Source: Heloderma charlesbogerti (lineage: Eukaryota > Chordata > Lepidosauria > Squamata > Helodermatidae). From it: a DNA stretch of 64,000 nt. A program made the translations under genes and the position numbers. Below are positions 54,624 through 64,000 of the stretch, piece after piece. The notes under the pieces are model-generated. The model had not been told where the DNA came from, made no database searches, and was given only the letters and a program-made list of their open reading frames with translations. The DNA lies in NCBI GenBank assembly GCA_026122225.1, contig JANEZZ010003061.1, positions 434,001-498,000 on the forward strand, read 5' to 3'. Position 1 is the first letter of the stretch. The number at the start of each line of letters is the position of its first letter.

Positions 54624-55100
54624 CTAACAGCGCAATCCTGTGGATTGTTCTGTCGATACACAGAAGGTTCAGAGATCAGAGCCTTCTGCCTATCCTATGC
54701 TCTGCTGTGAAGAGCCAGGCAGGCCTGGAGGAGGATGGAGGTGATTTCATCTCCCACCTCTCTTTAAAAATAAAATGTTTGGCTAGGCGGGCCTCTGAGC
54801 CCATCTAGCTGAGCTATCTTGGTGTGGGCAGGGATGGCAGTGAAGAGGCCACAGGATCCTGCAGTTCCTGGCCAATCCTCTCTCCTCCCTGCCAACAGGA
54901 ATGCCCCCTTTGTGACCTCTATGAAGTCGCCTGAGGTTGCAGTTGCTTTCCCTGGCAGCTGCGAGGAGGAATGGGGAAGGATCCAATCTCAGATTTCCCT
55001 TCCCGAGGTCCTAGGAGTGTCTAAGGCCTCAGGAGGGGGAATTAAACATATCATATGGTCCCTAGGATGCTCTCCCGGGGACCATAGGATTGCTCTCTAA
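54624..55100. mobile_element. Family E element (TTAA-type)
   Basis: CTAACAGCGCAATCCTGTGG and CCATAGGATTGCTCTCTAA are inverted, with CTAA at both borders. Termini share the CAATCCTATG core with families A and D, so one transposase may have served all three. Confidence 0.6.
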
Positions 55101-55117
55101 GTTCCTCCTTGAATTTT

Positions 55118-55205
55118 GGAACATAGGAAGCTACCTTATACAGAGTTAGACCATTGGCACATCTAGCTCAGTATTGTCTACATGGACTGCTCAGAAGTGG
55201 TGTAC
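55118..55205 (-). mobile_element. tRNA-Ala-like SINE, 3' fragment
   Basis: GGAACATAGGAAGCTACCTT and TAGACCATTGGCACATCTAG are the inverse of the end of the SINE at 24565-24772. Confidence 0.7.
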
Positions 55206-56261
55206 TGGAGCCAGGGCTTGCAGTAGTGCAGCCCCAGCAGTTTTTTATTAGCAGGGACGCTAACATCATCTGCCACCCTCTTCAGACCTCACTGCTTCTT
55301 CTGAGCTCAGCTGCAATCCTCACAGTAGCTGGGGGTGTGGGGCAGAAATGAATTTTCTCAGCAACAATATATTGTTCCCTGTTGTAATGCAAAATATTTT
55401 GAGGTGGCTTGGTGCTGAGTGGGCAATTAAGACCCACTAGCTTTACAAAAAATCTGCTCCGGGTGGAGGTGAAAACTGCTAGAATTGGTTTGTCGATATG
55501 GATCAACACAGCTGCCTGAATGTTTGGACTCTCCTTGGGGGGCGTGGCTATGGGAATTGTCATGATGACCACCTGCACTTCAAAATTTACCACTACATCA
55601 CTGTTGCCAATGGCTTTCCAGAGTTCCAAACAGGAGGCTTTCCCTGTGTTATCTGGATATTGAACTTGGAAACCTCTTCTGTGCGCAAAGCATGTGCCCC
55701 ACCACTGAGCTTCAGCCCTTCCCTTTGGCCGTAGGTTTTATACACATTGTACAATGGAATACATATAACAAATATTGTCCATTTCACAAGCTATTTCCAG
55801 ATGTATTGATTCTGTTCTATCTGAGTTTTCTGGTACTACTGTTCAAAATATTAAAAGGGCATAATCTGGAATCTCATTGTTAAAACAACAACATAAGAGC
55901 CTTACAGAAGATATAAAGATTAAATTTGTAATCCCAGGAATACTTTCCCAGGAGTAAGTTCTACTGAACACAGTGGAACGTAACTCTGAGTAAAGATGAA
56001 TTTGTGTTGCACATTGTGAAACTGTCAACGGCATGATCATTCTTAGTAAGGAAGGTGCAGACATGATGCAAACAAAGAAGTCTGACTTGGCTTTAAGTCT
56101 TAATTGGGAATTGCTTAGTGTATATATCCTGCTTCAGATTCTAATGTCTTAAATGCCAAATGTCAAATGTCTCCATTTTAAGTCTCTGCTGTCATATGCA
56201 ATTATGTATAGATTTATCCTTTCTTTTTTGTTGCTGTTGCTCTATGAAACATTTTCCGGTA
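55206..56261. other. No recognisable gene
   Basis: A family H fragment lies at 55930-56010 (GGAGTAAGTTCTACTGAACA). Otherwise unassigned. Confidence 0.4.
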
Positions 56262-57345
56262 ATGTTGTTCAGTCGTGTCCAACTCTTCGTGACCCCATGG
56301 ACCATAGCACGCCAGGCCGTCCTGTCCTGCGCTCTCTCCCGGAGTGAGCTCAAGTTCATATTCATTGCATCGGTGATGCTATCTAGCCATCTCATCCTCT
56401 GCCGTCCCCTTCTCCTTTTGCCTTCAGTCTTTCCCAGCATCAGGGTCTTTTCCAGGGAGTTTTCTCTTCGCATTAGGTGGCCAAAATATTTGAGCTTCAG
56501 CTTCAGTATCTGTCCTTCCAATGAGCACTCAGGGTTTCCTTTAGGATGGACTGATTTGACCTCCTTGCAGTCCAGGGGTCTCGTAAGAGTCTTCTCCAGC
56601 ACCACAGTTCGAAAGCATTGATTCTTCGGCACTCAGCCTTCCTTATAGTCCAGCTCTCACAGCCATACGTTGCTACTGGGAAAACCATAGCTTTGATTAG
56701 ACGGACCTTTGTCGGCAAGGTGATGTCTCTGCTTCTTACTATGCTGTCTAGGTTTGCCATAGCTTTCCTCCCAAGGAGCAAGCGTCTTTTAATTTCATGG
56801 CTACAGTCACCATCTGCGGTGATCTTGGAGCCCAAGAAAATAAAATCTGTCACAGCGTCCATTTCTTCCCCTTCTATATGCCAGGAAGTGATGGGGCCAG
56901 ATGCCATGATCTTCATTTTTTTAATGTTGAGTTTCAAACCAGCTTTTGCACTCTCCTCTTTCACCCTCAACAAGAGGCTCTTGAGATCCTCTTCACTTTC
57001 TGCCATTAGGGTGGTATCGTCTGCGTATCTGAGGTTGTTGATAATTCTCCCGGCAATCTTAATTCCGACCTGTGATTTATCCATCCTGGCGTTTCTCATG
57101 ATGTACTCTGCATATAAATTAAATAAGCAGGGTGACAGTATACAGCCTTGTTGTACTCCCTTCCCAATTTTGAACCAATCGGTTGTTCCATGTCCAGCTC
57201 TTACTGTTGCTTCTTGACCCTCGTACAGGTTTCTCAGGAGACAGGTAAGGTGGTCTGGTACTCCCATCTCTTTAGGAATTTGCCACAGTTCGTTGTGATC
57301 CACACAATCAAAGGCTTTAGCATAGTCAATGAAGCAGAAATAGAT
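56262..57345 (-). mobile_element. BovB (RTE) LINE, 5'-truncated
   Basis: The copy begins in the RT palm region and ends with the BovB 3' end at 56262. It is close in sequence to 30432-31510. Confidence 0.9.
56264..57343 (-). pseudogene. BovB reverse transcriptase C-terminal half
   Basis: The main frame (56503-57303) shows GVPDHLTCLLRNLYEGQEAT, GVQQGCILSPCLFNLYAEYI (Arg of GVRQG changed to Gln) and LRYADDTTLMAESEEDLKSL. It ends early because about four bases present in the 30.4-kb copy (AGGGTTGATTTCC) are missing here (AGGGTTTCC); the C-terminal sequence CSLEGQILKLKLKYFGHLM resumes in the next frame (56264-56550). Upstream palm motif A and the endonuclease are absent. Confidence 0.88.
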
Positions 57346-58667
57346 GTTTTTTGTTAAAAGGATTTACAGTAATATATAAAAGGTAACATAGAGAGGACAA
57401 AACTTTATAGCCATAAATCCCAGCTCCATTATAACATGATGTACAAAGCAGGGCATCTTAGAAGTTTGTTTGTGGTATTTCCAGTTGTTTCTACTTCAAA
57501 CACCAAATAAGACAGCTGGGCATAGTGTTTCTCTGGATATACTGTTAGAGCAACCTAGTTTATCTGGGAGTTGTAATTCAACACATTTGGTTGGGGAAGC
57601 CTGCTCTAAGAGTTGGGGGAGATCAGATTTTCTCCTTCTTGCAAAAGGGAGAACAACTTCAGAGATTTCAAACCTTTTTGCTTAGTAATAGATAGATGGC
57701 ATTAACTGAAAGTACCTCTTTCTGAAAATACAACACCCCCACCCAGTAAATAAAACTGCAAGCTTGTTCAATATCCTGGCCATCAAGTAACCAAGTTAGA
57801 AATGTTCATAGCCATCATTCCATCTATTTCTGAAGTTCAGAGGTGAGTCCTTATGTAGCCAAAACAACACCATGCACGTACAAGAGGGCCTTATTAGCAG
57901 GCTTGGGGAGAGCCACAAGCTTTGCAGAAGTACAAAACAATCTTTAGAAAAGAAAAGAAAAAACACTTATTGGGCGGGGGGCAGGGACTCCAAAACAGCC
58001 CAGTGAAGACTAAGCATGCTCAGTGTCTACAAAAAGTTGCTTGTTTGGAGTGGGGGTGGGGAATGGAACAGAATATCATGGAGGAGGCTATGGCTGACTG
58101 ACTGACTGAAAGAGTGAACAGGAGCATTCCATGCTGCAGCATTTTGTTGCAACACTTACTTGTAATTAGTAATACACACACACATTATTACTTCATTATG
58201 TCACATCAGGTTAAATGAGTGGTAACAGTTGATGTCAAGGTTTTATCTGTCGTTCATAAAATTAATAAAGGGAGACCATGCATCTTGAAAAGTATCTAAA
58301 TATTTTCTCCTGTCCCACAGCTGAATGCATTCTGTCATTTTTGCCATTACCACTATGTCCCAGGTTTGGGTTAGAACTATTTCTACTTATTATGTAACAG
58401 TAACATATAACCACCAGAGGCTGTCATACATACATATTTGCTAGAGACTGCACTGCAGTAGAGGACTTGTAGTGTTTAAAGCGGCAAGACTTGTTGGCAT
58501 GAAAATATTTCAAAGAATATCACCTCAATTCAAATACAAGGGGAACCCGGAATGCACTTGAGACCAATTTACATGACATCCATCCGGGACCAAACCAGAG
58601 GAGATGGCAGGAAGTCTGTAACCGGATTCTCTGCTGAATGGTCTTTAGCTGCTGAAGAGGACCACGG
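57346..58667. other. No recognisable gene
   Basis: 57555-57605 is a decayed family F arm. ACTAAGCATGCTCAGT at 58009-58024 is a near copy of the palindrome at 4358. The rest is unassigned. Confidence 0.4.
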
Positions 58668-59020
58668 TGTTGTGAGCGGGGAATTCCCTTTCCCTCATGC
58701 TGTCATGCTGATTTAAATCACCACAACCACCACGTAAAGCTGCTATTTGCCTAATAGGCATCTGAATGTTTTCTATCCTGGGGCAAACAACAGTTTCAGG
58801 GGGGATTTCAGTCTGTAAGAAATTGGGGGGATAGCGCTAAACGGCCCTCCTCCAGCATTACTGTTCTAGTCTGTTGAGCCCCCACCCATCAGCCCCTTTT
58901 AACTTTAACTAAATATGTTCTGATCTCCTGCTGTAGCAGCCATATCGGGGGTCAGACTAAGTAGCCTCATGCAGTCTCATGCTTCATGTTCTTGCTGAGC
59001 TCTTTCTTCCTTGAATATAT

Positions 59021-59372
59021 TGTTGTAAGCTGACGAGACACAGGAATTCCTTATCTTGTCAAAGGTCATACAATTGTATATCTTGTTCTCTGCTGTTCTC
59101 TTCTGTTCTCTCCTTATCATGGCTACCCTATAACCCAGTTCTTGTATTATAAACAATGGTGCTAAGAGAAGAAATGTTGAGGACTGCAACCCCACGCGGG
59201 AGGGGGAGGAGGAGCTGTTTCATATGTGTCACAATGTCTATAAAAACAATGTGCTGATGTATTTCGGGGCTTCTGGCTCTTTGGAAATGATTCCAGCCTT
59301 AAGCCCGCGCGTTAAATAAAGAATCTCTTTTTCCTTCACTCCATGGTCTCTCTGACTCTGAGTTCTGCAACA
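59021..59372 (+). mobile_element. 5' LTR of an endogenous gammaretrovirus-like provirus (left border uncertain)
   Basis: The right end is clear: ...TTCTGCAACA, four bases before a primer-binding site. It has TATAAAAA at 59239-59246 and AATAAA at 59315-59320. The left border should begin TGTTG to mirror CAACA; TGTTGTAAGC at 59021 gives a 352-bp LTR, but TGTTG at 58668 or 59175 is also possible. The 3' LTR is beyond the window. Confidence 0.7.
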
Positions 59373-59376
59373 TAAA

Positions 59377-59394
59377 TGGTGCCGTGACTCGGAT
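59377..59394 (+). other. Primer-binding site, tRNA-His type
   Basis: TGGTGCCGTGACTCGGAT is complementary to the 3' end of vertebrate tRNA-His with its CCA, as expected of the site where minus-strand DNA synthesis starts. Confidence 0.85.
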
Positions 59395-60116
59395 GTGGCA
59401 GGCTCTGAGCCAGACAGGTGGCATTTGCCTGCTCTTGATCGCCGCACCGGGAAGACGAGCTCGGCGCATGCCTCCCTTTCTTGGCGCCACCGACCTTTTT
59501 GTCGAGTGAATGGGAGAAAGCCTGCTCCGGGATCGCCCAAACGGCAGGGAGCAGCAAGAGAACCTTGGGAAGCGGAGGAAGGAACTTGAGCCCTGCCTGT
59601 ATTGCAGCTGCAATTGAGTTGAAACCCACATTGGAAGCCTTCAGGAGAAAGGCGAGTATATGGGCAAAAGAGGGCCCCGCCTTTAGGGAAAAAGGCCACT
59701 GGGCAGAAAAAAAGAGGGCCCCGCCTTATGAAGAAGGTCATTGTTGGTGGTATACGTATACAAAAGAACCTACTCCTTGCGGGTAGAAGGGGGGCCTGAT
59801 CACACCCCCGAGTGGGCGCCAGTACCCAGCACGCCAGTACTCAGTAGGAAGCTGAGGAAGCTGGGGAAGCTGCTTTCCGCTCTGGTAAAAAGTGGGAAAA
59901 GTGGGTGGCAGGGACATATGGATGCAGTGGAGAGAATGATGATTGTGTGAGTGGCTACTGCGGTTTCTGACGCATACCGTTGACCGTCCGGTAGCAAAGT
60001 GCCAGTAGCAAAGTGCGTGGTGTGTAAAATCCTCTTGTGTCGGCCAGTGAGACCCCTTACTCACTGACCAATTCCCATTCCCTAATTGTGTCTGTCTTCA
60101 ATTTAGGAGGGAGGCT
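59395..60116 (+). other. Proviral leader
   Basis: 722 bp between primer-binding site and gag start. A 101-codon frame (59481-59786) has no recognised domain. GGGAAGCTG/GGAAGCTG repeats at 59845-59875 may belong to the packaging region; this is inference. Confidence 0.5.
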
Positions 60117-60969
60117 ATGGGTGGTGGGGGAAGCAAACCTTGCAACCCCTTGGGATGTATGCTAGCAAATTTTAAGAAAGGTTTTAGTGGAGATTATGGG
60201 GACCCCCCCATGAATCCTCAGCGGTTGCAGACTTTGTATAAAATAGAGTGGCCGTCTTTTGGTGTAGGATGGCCTACTAAAGGCTCTTTAAAGCCCAGCA
60301 AAATCAGCCGTGTATATGCCATTGTGGTTGGGAGACCGGTGCACCCCGACCAATTTCCCTACATAAACTCGTGAGATTCCATAGTCTGCGCTTCTCCTCC
60401 ATGGCTAAAGAAATGCCTCGAATCCCAGGCAAAAGTTTTGGTGCTCAGAAAAGAAAAATTGGCCAAAAAGAAATTACAACCAGTGTTAGAAGCCCCGTGT
60501 GAAGATCTGGCAGAGCTAACGGCGTTTCCACCTGCTTATGCCCTGCTTCCACCATGAGCCCATGTTACTGTGAGACCGTCCCGTCGAGATCCAGATCCTG
60601 TGGTTCCTGAGCCCCTGCCATCCCCCCTACAGAGGCATTGCCCCTCGCTTTGACTTAGAACTGTCGCCATCAGTTTCAAGCCCCACCGGCAGTAATTCGC
60701 CGATTTCAGCTACGGTCCTCAACTCCCAGATATTGTCTGCCGAGACTTTCATCTCTACGGGATCGGGAGGTTCCCCTCTTATACCTCAATCAGCATTAAT
60801 AAAAGAAACTAAAAAATTGAAGTGTGGGGCAGAAGATTTAATAAAATCGGTGGTAACCCTTAAAAAGATGTGTTCTCACAAAAAAGGGGAGGCGAGCTCG
60901 TCTACTGCTCAAGACTTGCACCCCCTTGAGATGTATGTCAAACAAAGAAAGAAAAAAGTTTTTTTTTAA
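60117..60969 (+). pseudogene. gag: Endogenous retrovirus gag, matrix and proline-rich part, broken
   Basis: Gag forms the virus core. The start MGGGGSKPCN has the Gly2 needed for myristoylation. About residues 43-57, EWPSFGVGWPTKGSL, and later HPDQFPYI, are typical of gammaretroviral matrix. The frame hits TGA at 60372-60374, though the same frame is open again for about 60 codons, then ends at a TGA near 60556. A Pro-rich p12-like stretch follows, ending at about 60650, and a third segment in another frame, Ser/Pro-rich then Lys-rich, ends at 60969. Capsid N-terminal sequence does not follow. Confidence 0.75.
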
Positions 60970-63571
60970 AGATTCAGAATTGAGAGAGAAAACAGCAAAA
61001 AGCTCAAGGTCGAGGTGAGAGGAAAAAAAGAACAAGATCTGAGGCTGTTAATTAGAAAAATGTTGCAGGACAGTCTGGCTTTTAACAACGCGTGGGAGCG
61101 TGAGAGTGTAAGGCCGAAGAAGTAGCTGTTAGCCTAGCGCGCCGAGAGCGGGGAGGCAGGAAAATTGCCCACAACGTTCTGAGTTGTGCAACATCATCAC
61201 CTCGCCTAATTGAGATGAAATCCCTAAGAAATGAAAACTGAAAATGAAGACACAGAAGATGAAGGCAAAATAGAAAATAGAGGTGAAGAATCAGCCCCCA
61301 GAGCACAGGCTAGACCCCTCTTCGAGTGAAAAGTGTGCCATAAGACTGTCCCAAAGCAGAATGAAGCAGAAAGACCATGTTGAAGATCTCTGTCAAGGTA
61401 ACCGTGTTTAGCTTTGAACTGTGTTAGAACTGCATAGAGCCTGTAGCTACTGACCATCGGCTATATGATTTCTGAAGAGCGTAACCATTAAGCTTTTGCC
61501 GTGGGATTCCCTGCAATGAAGAAATCTCACTGATTTGAGTGTCCAGTGTTACACTGCCTAAGTGTGTGTGCTGGAGAGACCGAGAAACCAGACAGCATGT
61601 TCCTGGCCAAGCCAAAATCATGCTACTACCATGCTCCTAAAAGCTTCAATAAACTGTGTAAGCTGAGAGACCCAACCTAATTGAGAAGAAAAGAAGATAT
61701 TGGAGCAACTGTCTTAAAAAACAATGAGATCTGTGTAGCTAGCTGGCTGACACTGTCAGTGATGTTACAACTTTAAATTAAGACTGTTTTCCTGTTTGAG
61801 ACCCCAGCGAAGAAAGCTGACCCTAGTTATTTGTTGCCTGTGCCAAAGCAAAGATTTAGCTGCCCTGTATCTCATCATGTCCTGTTTTGAGCTTGGGATT
61901 TACAAATACAAACAAACTGAGAAGCTTGCCTTTGAAGTCCTGCAAATCACCCCACCGCCTCCCCGAAGATTAATGGCTGCCTGAAAAATGCAAGTATAAA
62001 GCGATGCCCATCACCCCCCAGCGTCCTGAGTTTCGGCACTCAGTGTTTCAGTGCTTTCGTGTACCAGGTTAGAAGAAAAGAAAAAAAAGAGTAAGTTTTT
62101 AAAATGTCTGTGAGAACCTGACAGAAGTAAAATAGAATTTACAAAAGAGTTGCCCAGGTTAAAGCGTCACGACTAGAAAGCTGAGCTGTGCCGCTCTGTT
62201 TAGACAGAGGCCTTGCTAAAAAGTTAAAGGCCCTTGTCTGTCAGAAGGGGTGTAGGGCCACACTTCCCCTTTTTAAACTGATGCAAAAGTGGAGAGCCTT
62301 TGCTAGAAACATCGCATCTTCATTGCCCAGAGCCTTCTCTGTTTGCCTCCATCATCATCTGGGCTTTTTAGAGACACTCTGCACATGAACTAAAATTTTA
62401 AATTGTCAAAGACTTGCCATGGACAGTGCTATAAAGCTTTGGATAAACTTGAACTCTCATCGCTGTGGACCGTGTGTCTGTGTTTGTAGTCAGCTCAGTG
62501 TACAGCAGGCTGGGTTTGATCTATGACTTTTAGATTTCCTTCTGCCAGAACTCATGCAGCATAGAGTTGCCGATGCAAAAATGATGACCTAGAACTCTTG
62601 GCGTGTGTGGGTATGCCCGTCCCTTGATTTTAATGGGCCCTGAGCTTTCAGCCAGAAGAGCAGTATGATTGCTGGATCTGCTCCATCATGCCTTACCATG
62701 CAAAAAGTGTTTTCCATTCATTGTATTAAATTGCAAAAAAAAGTTTGTTGTGTATATTTTATGATTTCTTAAATATCATAAAATATATGTGATATTTGCA
62801 GATTAGTGTTAGTTGCAACTCCAAATAATACTAAGTGTGATTCCTGATGGATGAAAAGGAGAAAAGACAAAAGCAAGTAGAAAAGAAGGAATAGAGAAAG
62901 TAGAAGACAGATAGAAAAGAGAGAAAAAAAAGAAAGAAAAGGCAAGAGGCAAAGAAAAAACATTTGTAGAAAAGAAGTGTGGCCATAGTTGCCCCCAGGG
63001 TAAATTAAAAGCAGCTGATTGTGCCTGGAGCTTATTACCTGGGGTAAAGTAGCCACAATAATGTAATAGTTCTTTAAGATAAAGAAAATGTAACTAGAAA
63101 GAGAAGAAGAGCCTATCCCAAATGTGTGTCATTGAGACTAGTGTAAGGCAGAAAGGTTTAAGTAAGTGAGTTTAACTTGAAAAAGACAAAGAGACAAGGC
63201 TGGTGCATGGAGCAGAAAGTTTTATGTAAAAAGTTTGAAACATGATCTGCAGTACAGGCAGATCAGCAAGAAAAAGAAAGCAAAAGAACGAAGAGAAAAA
63301 ATTTGTCTTCCCATACTAATGAATAAAAGTGTTATCAAGCACTTTGGGACGCAAAGTTGTTTACAGGAAGCTGTGCCTGAGAACCAAACACTTCTAGCCT
63401 ATGCTGAAAATGCTTGCTAGTGTTGTGTTGCCTCATGGGTAACATGTATGGTATAAAACCCATTTAGCCCAATAGCTTGTGGTTCAGAGAAGCTGTCTGA
63501 TCCAACCATTAAGTACGCCTGTGTGCTGTAAGTTACCCAATAAAGTCTCCTTGTACATAACCCCCCCCCCG
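60970..63571 (+). mobile_element. 2.6-kb insertion or replacement inside gag, with LTR-like right end
   Basis: Between the p12-like region and the capsid C-terminus lies sequence with no gag similarity. Its right end has TATAAAA at 63451 and AATAAA at 63539, followed by CTTGTACA and a C-run, so a second LTR may end near 63557. The left border was not found; if it starts TGTA, 62060 is one option. The plus strand is strongly purine-rich (62850-63320). Short frames inside have no recognised domain. Confidence 0.45.
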
Positions 63572-64000
63572 CTAGAATCCCAAAACACAAGTGGGGCTAG
63601 AGCGCCTCACCCAGTATCAAACCCTGCTGTTAGAAGCCATGAAAGCAGGTATGAAGAAGTCAATTAATATGACCAAAGTGTCTAAAGTGCTGCAAGGTGC
63701 CACCGAGGCCCCAGAGCGTACTTAGAGCGTCTTTCAAATGCCTATCGCCAGTATACCCCCCTCAACCCAGGGCCCAAGAAAACGTGGACGAAAGAAGAAA
63801 AGAAAAAGACCCGGCAGAGGCAGAAGATTCTTAAAAAAGAACCAGTGTGCCCAGTGTGGACAAGATAGACATTAGTGGCATGAATGCCCAAATAAAATAA
63901 ATCAAATACACAAAGAAAAAAACCAAAGGGTCCAGAATGGGCGAAAAGAGAGACAGCTTGAGAGGGGCCGTGACATTGACTTCATGACTGACACTGGAGT
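63572..64000 (+). pseudogene. gag-pro: Endogenous retrovirus gag (capsid end, nucleocapsid) and start of protease, broken, runs off the window
   Basis: The capsid C-terminal sequence resumes with LERLTQYQTLLLEAMKAG. The major homology region is divided between two frames by an indel near 63715: QGATEAPE in one, AYLERLSNAYRQYTP in the next. The nucleocapsid follows a basic stretch (KRGRKKKRKRPGRGRR) and has one CX2CX4HX4C zinc knuckle (63838-63879) interrupted by a TAG right after its His. The same frame then runs to the window end at DIDFMTDTGV, whose DTG is the protease active site. There is no stop between nucleocapsid and protease in this stretch. Confidence 0.8.

Noticed and set aside
56160..57217. 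Plus-strand frame of 199 codons and neighbours
   Set aside because: Antisense to the BovB reverse transcriptase.
60733..60969. Independent small gene
   Set aside because: It starts inside the p12-like region of the broken gag and reads as its continuation in another frame.

Overview
The window looks like intergenic or intronic DNA from a squamate reptile (lizard or snake). No host protein-coding gene can be recognised with confidence. The case for a squamate rests on the repeats: RTE/BovB, CR1 and L2-like LINEs occur together with a tRNA-derived and a 5S-rRNA-derived SINE that carry LINE-like tails, plus many hAT-like and TTAA-targeting DNA elements. This is inference; no database was searched.

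Layout. 455-1530 is a CpG-island-like block, the best candidate for a host promoter. 1.8-5.6 kb holds hairpin MITEs of two families (A, with TTAA targets; B, with 3-bp target duplications). 7.2-9.4 kb holds two 'FB' elements made of reiterated nested palindromes, both inserted in one copy of an older repeat (X); a third FB copy lies at 15.7-16.3 kb. 9.7-11.6 kb is a 5'-truncated L2-like LINE and 13.2-14.5 kb a 5'-truncated CR1. 19.6-23.9 kb has several hAT-like elements with 8-bp duplications, one carrying a solo LTR. 30.4-33.65 kb is a nearly full-length but broken BovB on the minus strand, with shorter copies at 27.8 and 56.3 kb. 39.2-40.4 kb is a hAT element with a perfect 8-bp duplication, abutting a B-family MITE. 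45.7-48.2 kb is a four-layer nest: SINE, inverted-repeat element, B MITE, solo LTR. From about 59.0 kb to the window end lies the 5' part of a gammaretrovirus-like endogenous provirus: LTR, tRNA-His primer-binding site, leader, broken gag, and the DTG of protease at the last bases.

The most interesting material is not a gene. (1) FB elements have the ends and 8-bp duplications of a hAT-like transposon, but their interior is an alternation of two short palindromes, and in one copy these are arranged into a 380-bp palindrome of palindromes. (2) Most B-family MITEs carry a sequence close to the CTCF core in their centre. (3) A-family hairpins carry a mirrored pair of ZNF143-like motifs. (4) Insertion order can be read directly from target duplications and from paralogous copies lacking the insertion. 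All repeat-family letters (A-K, X, FB) are labels made for this answer.
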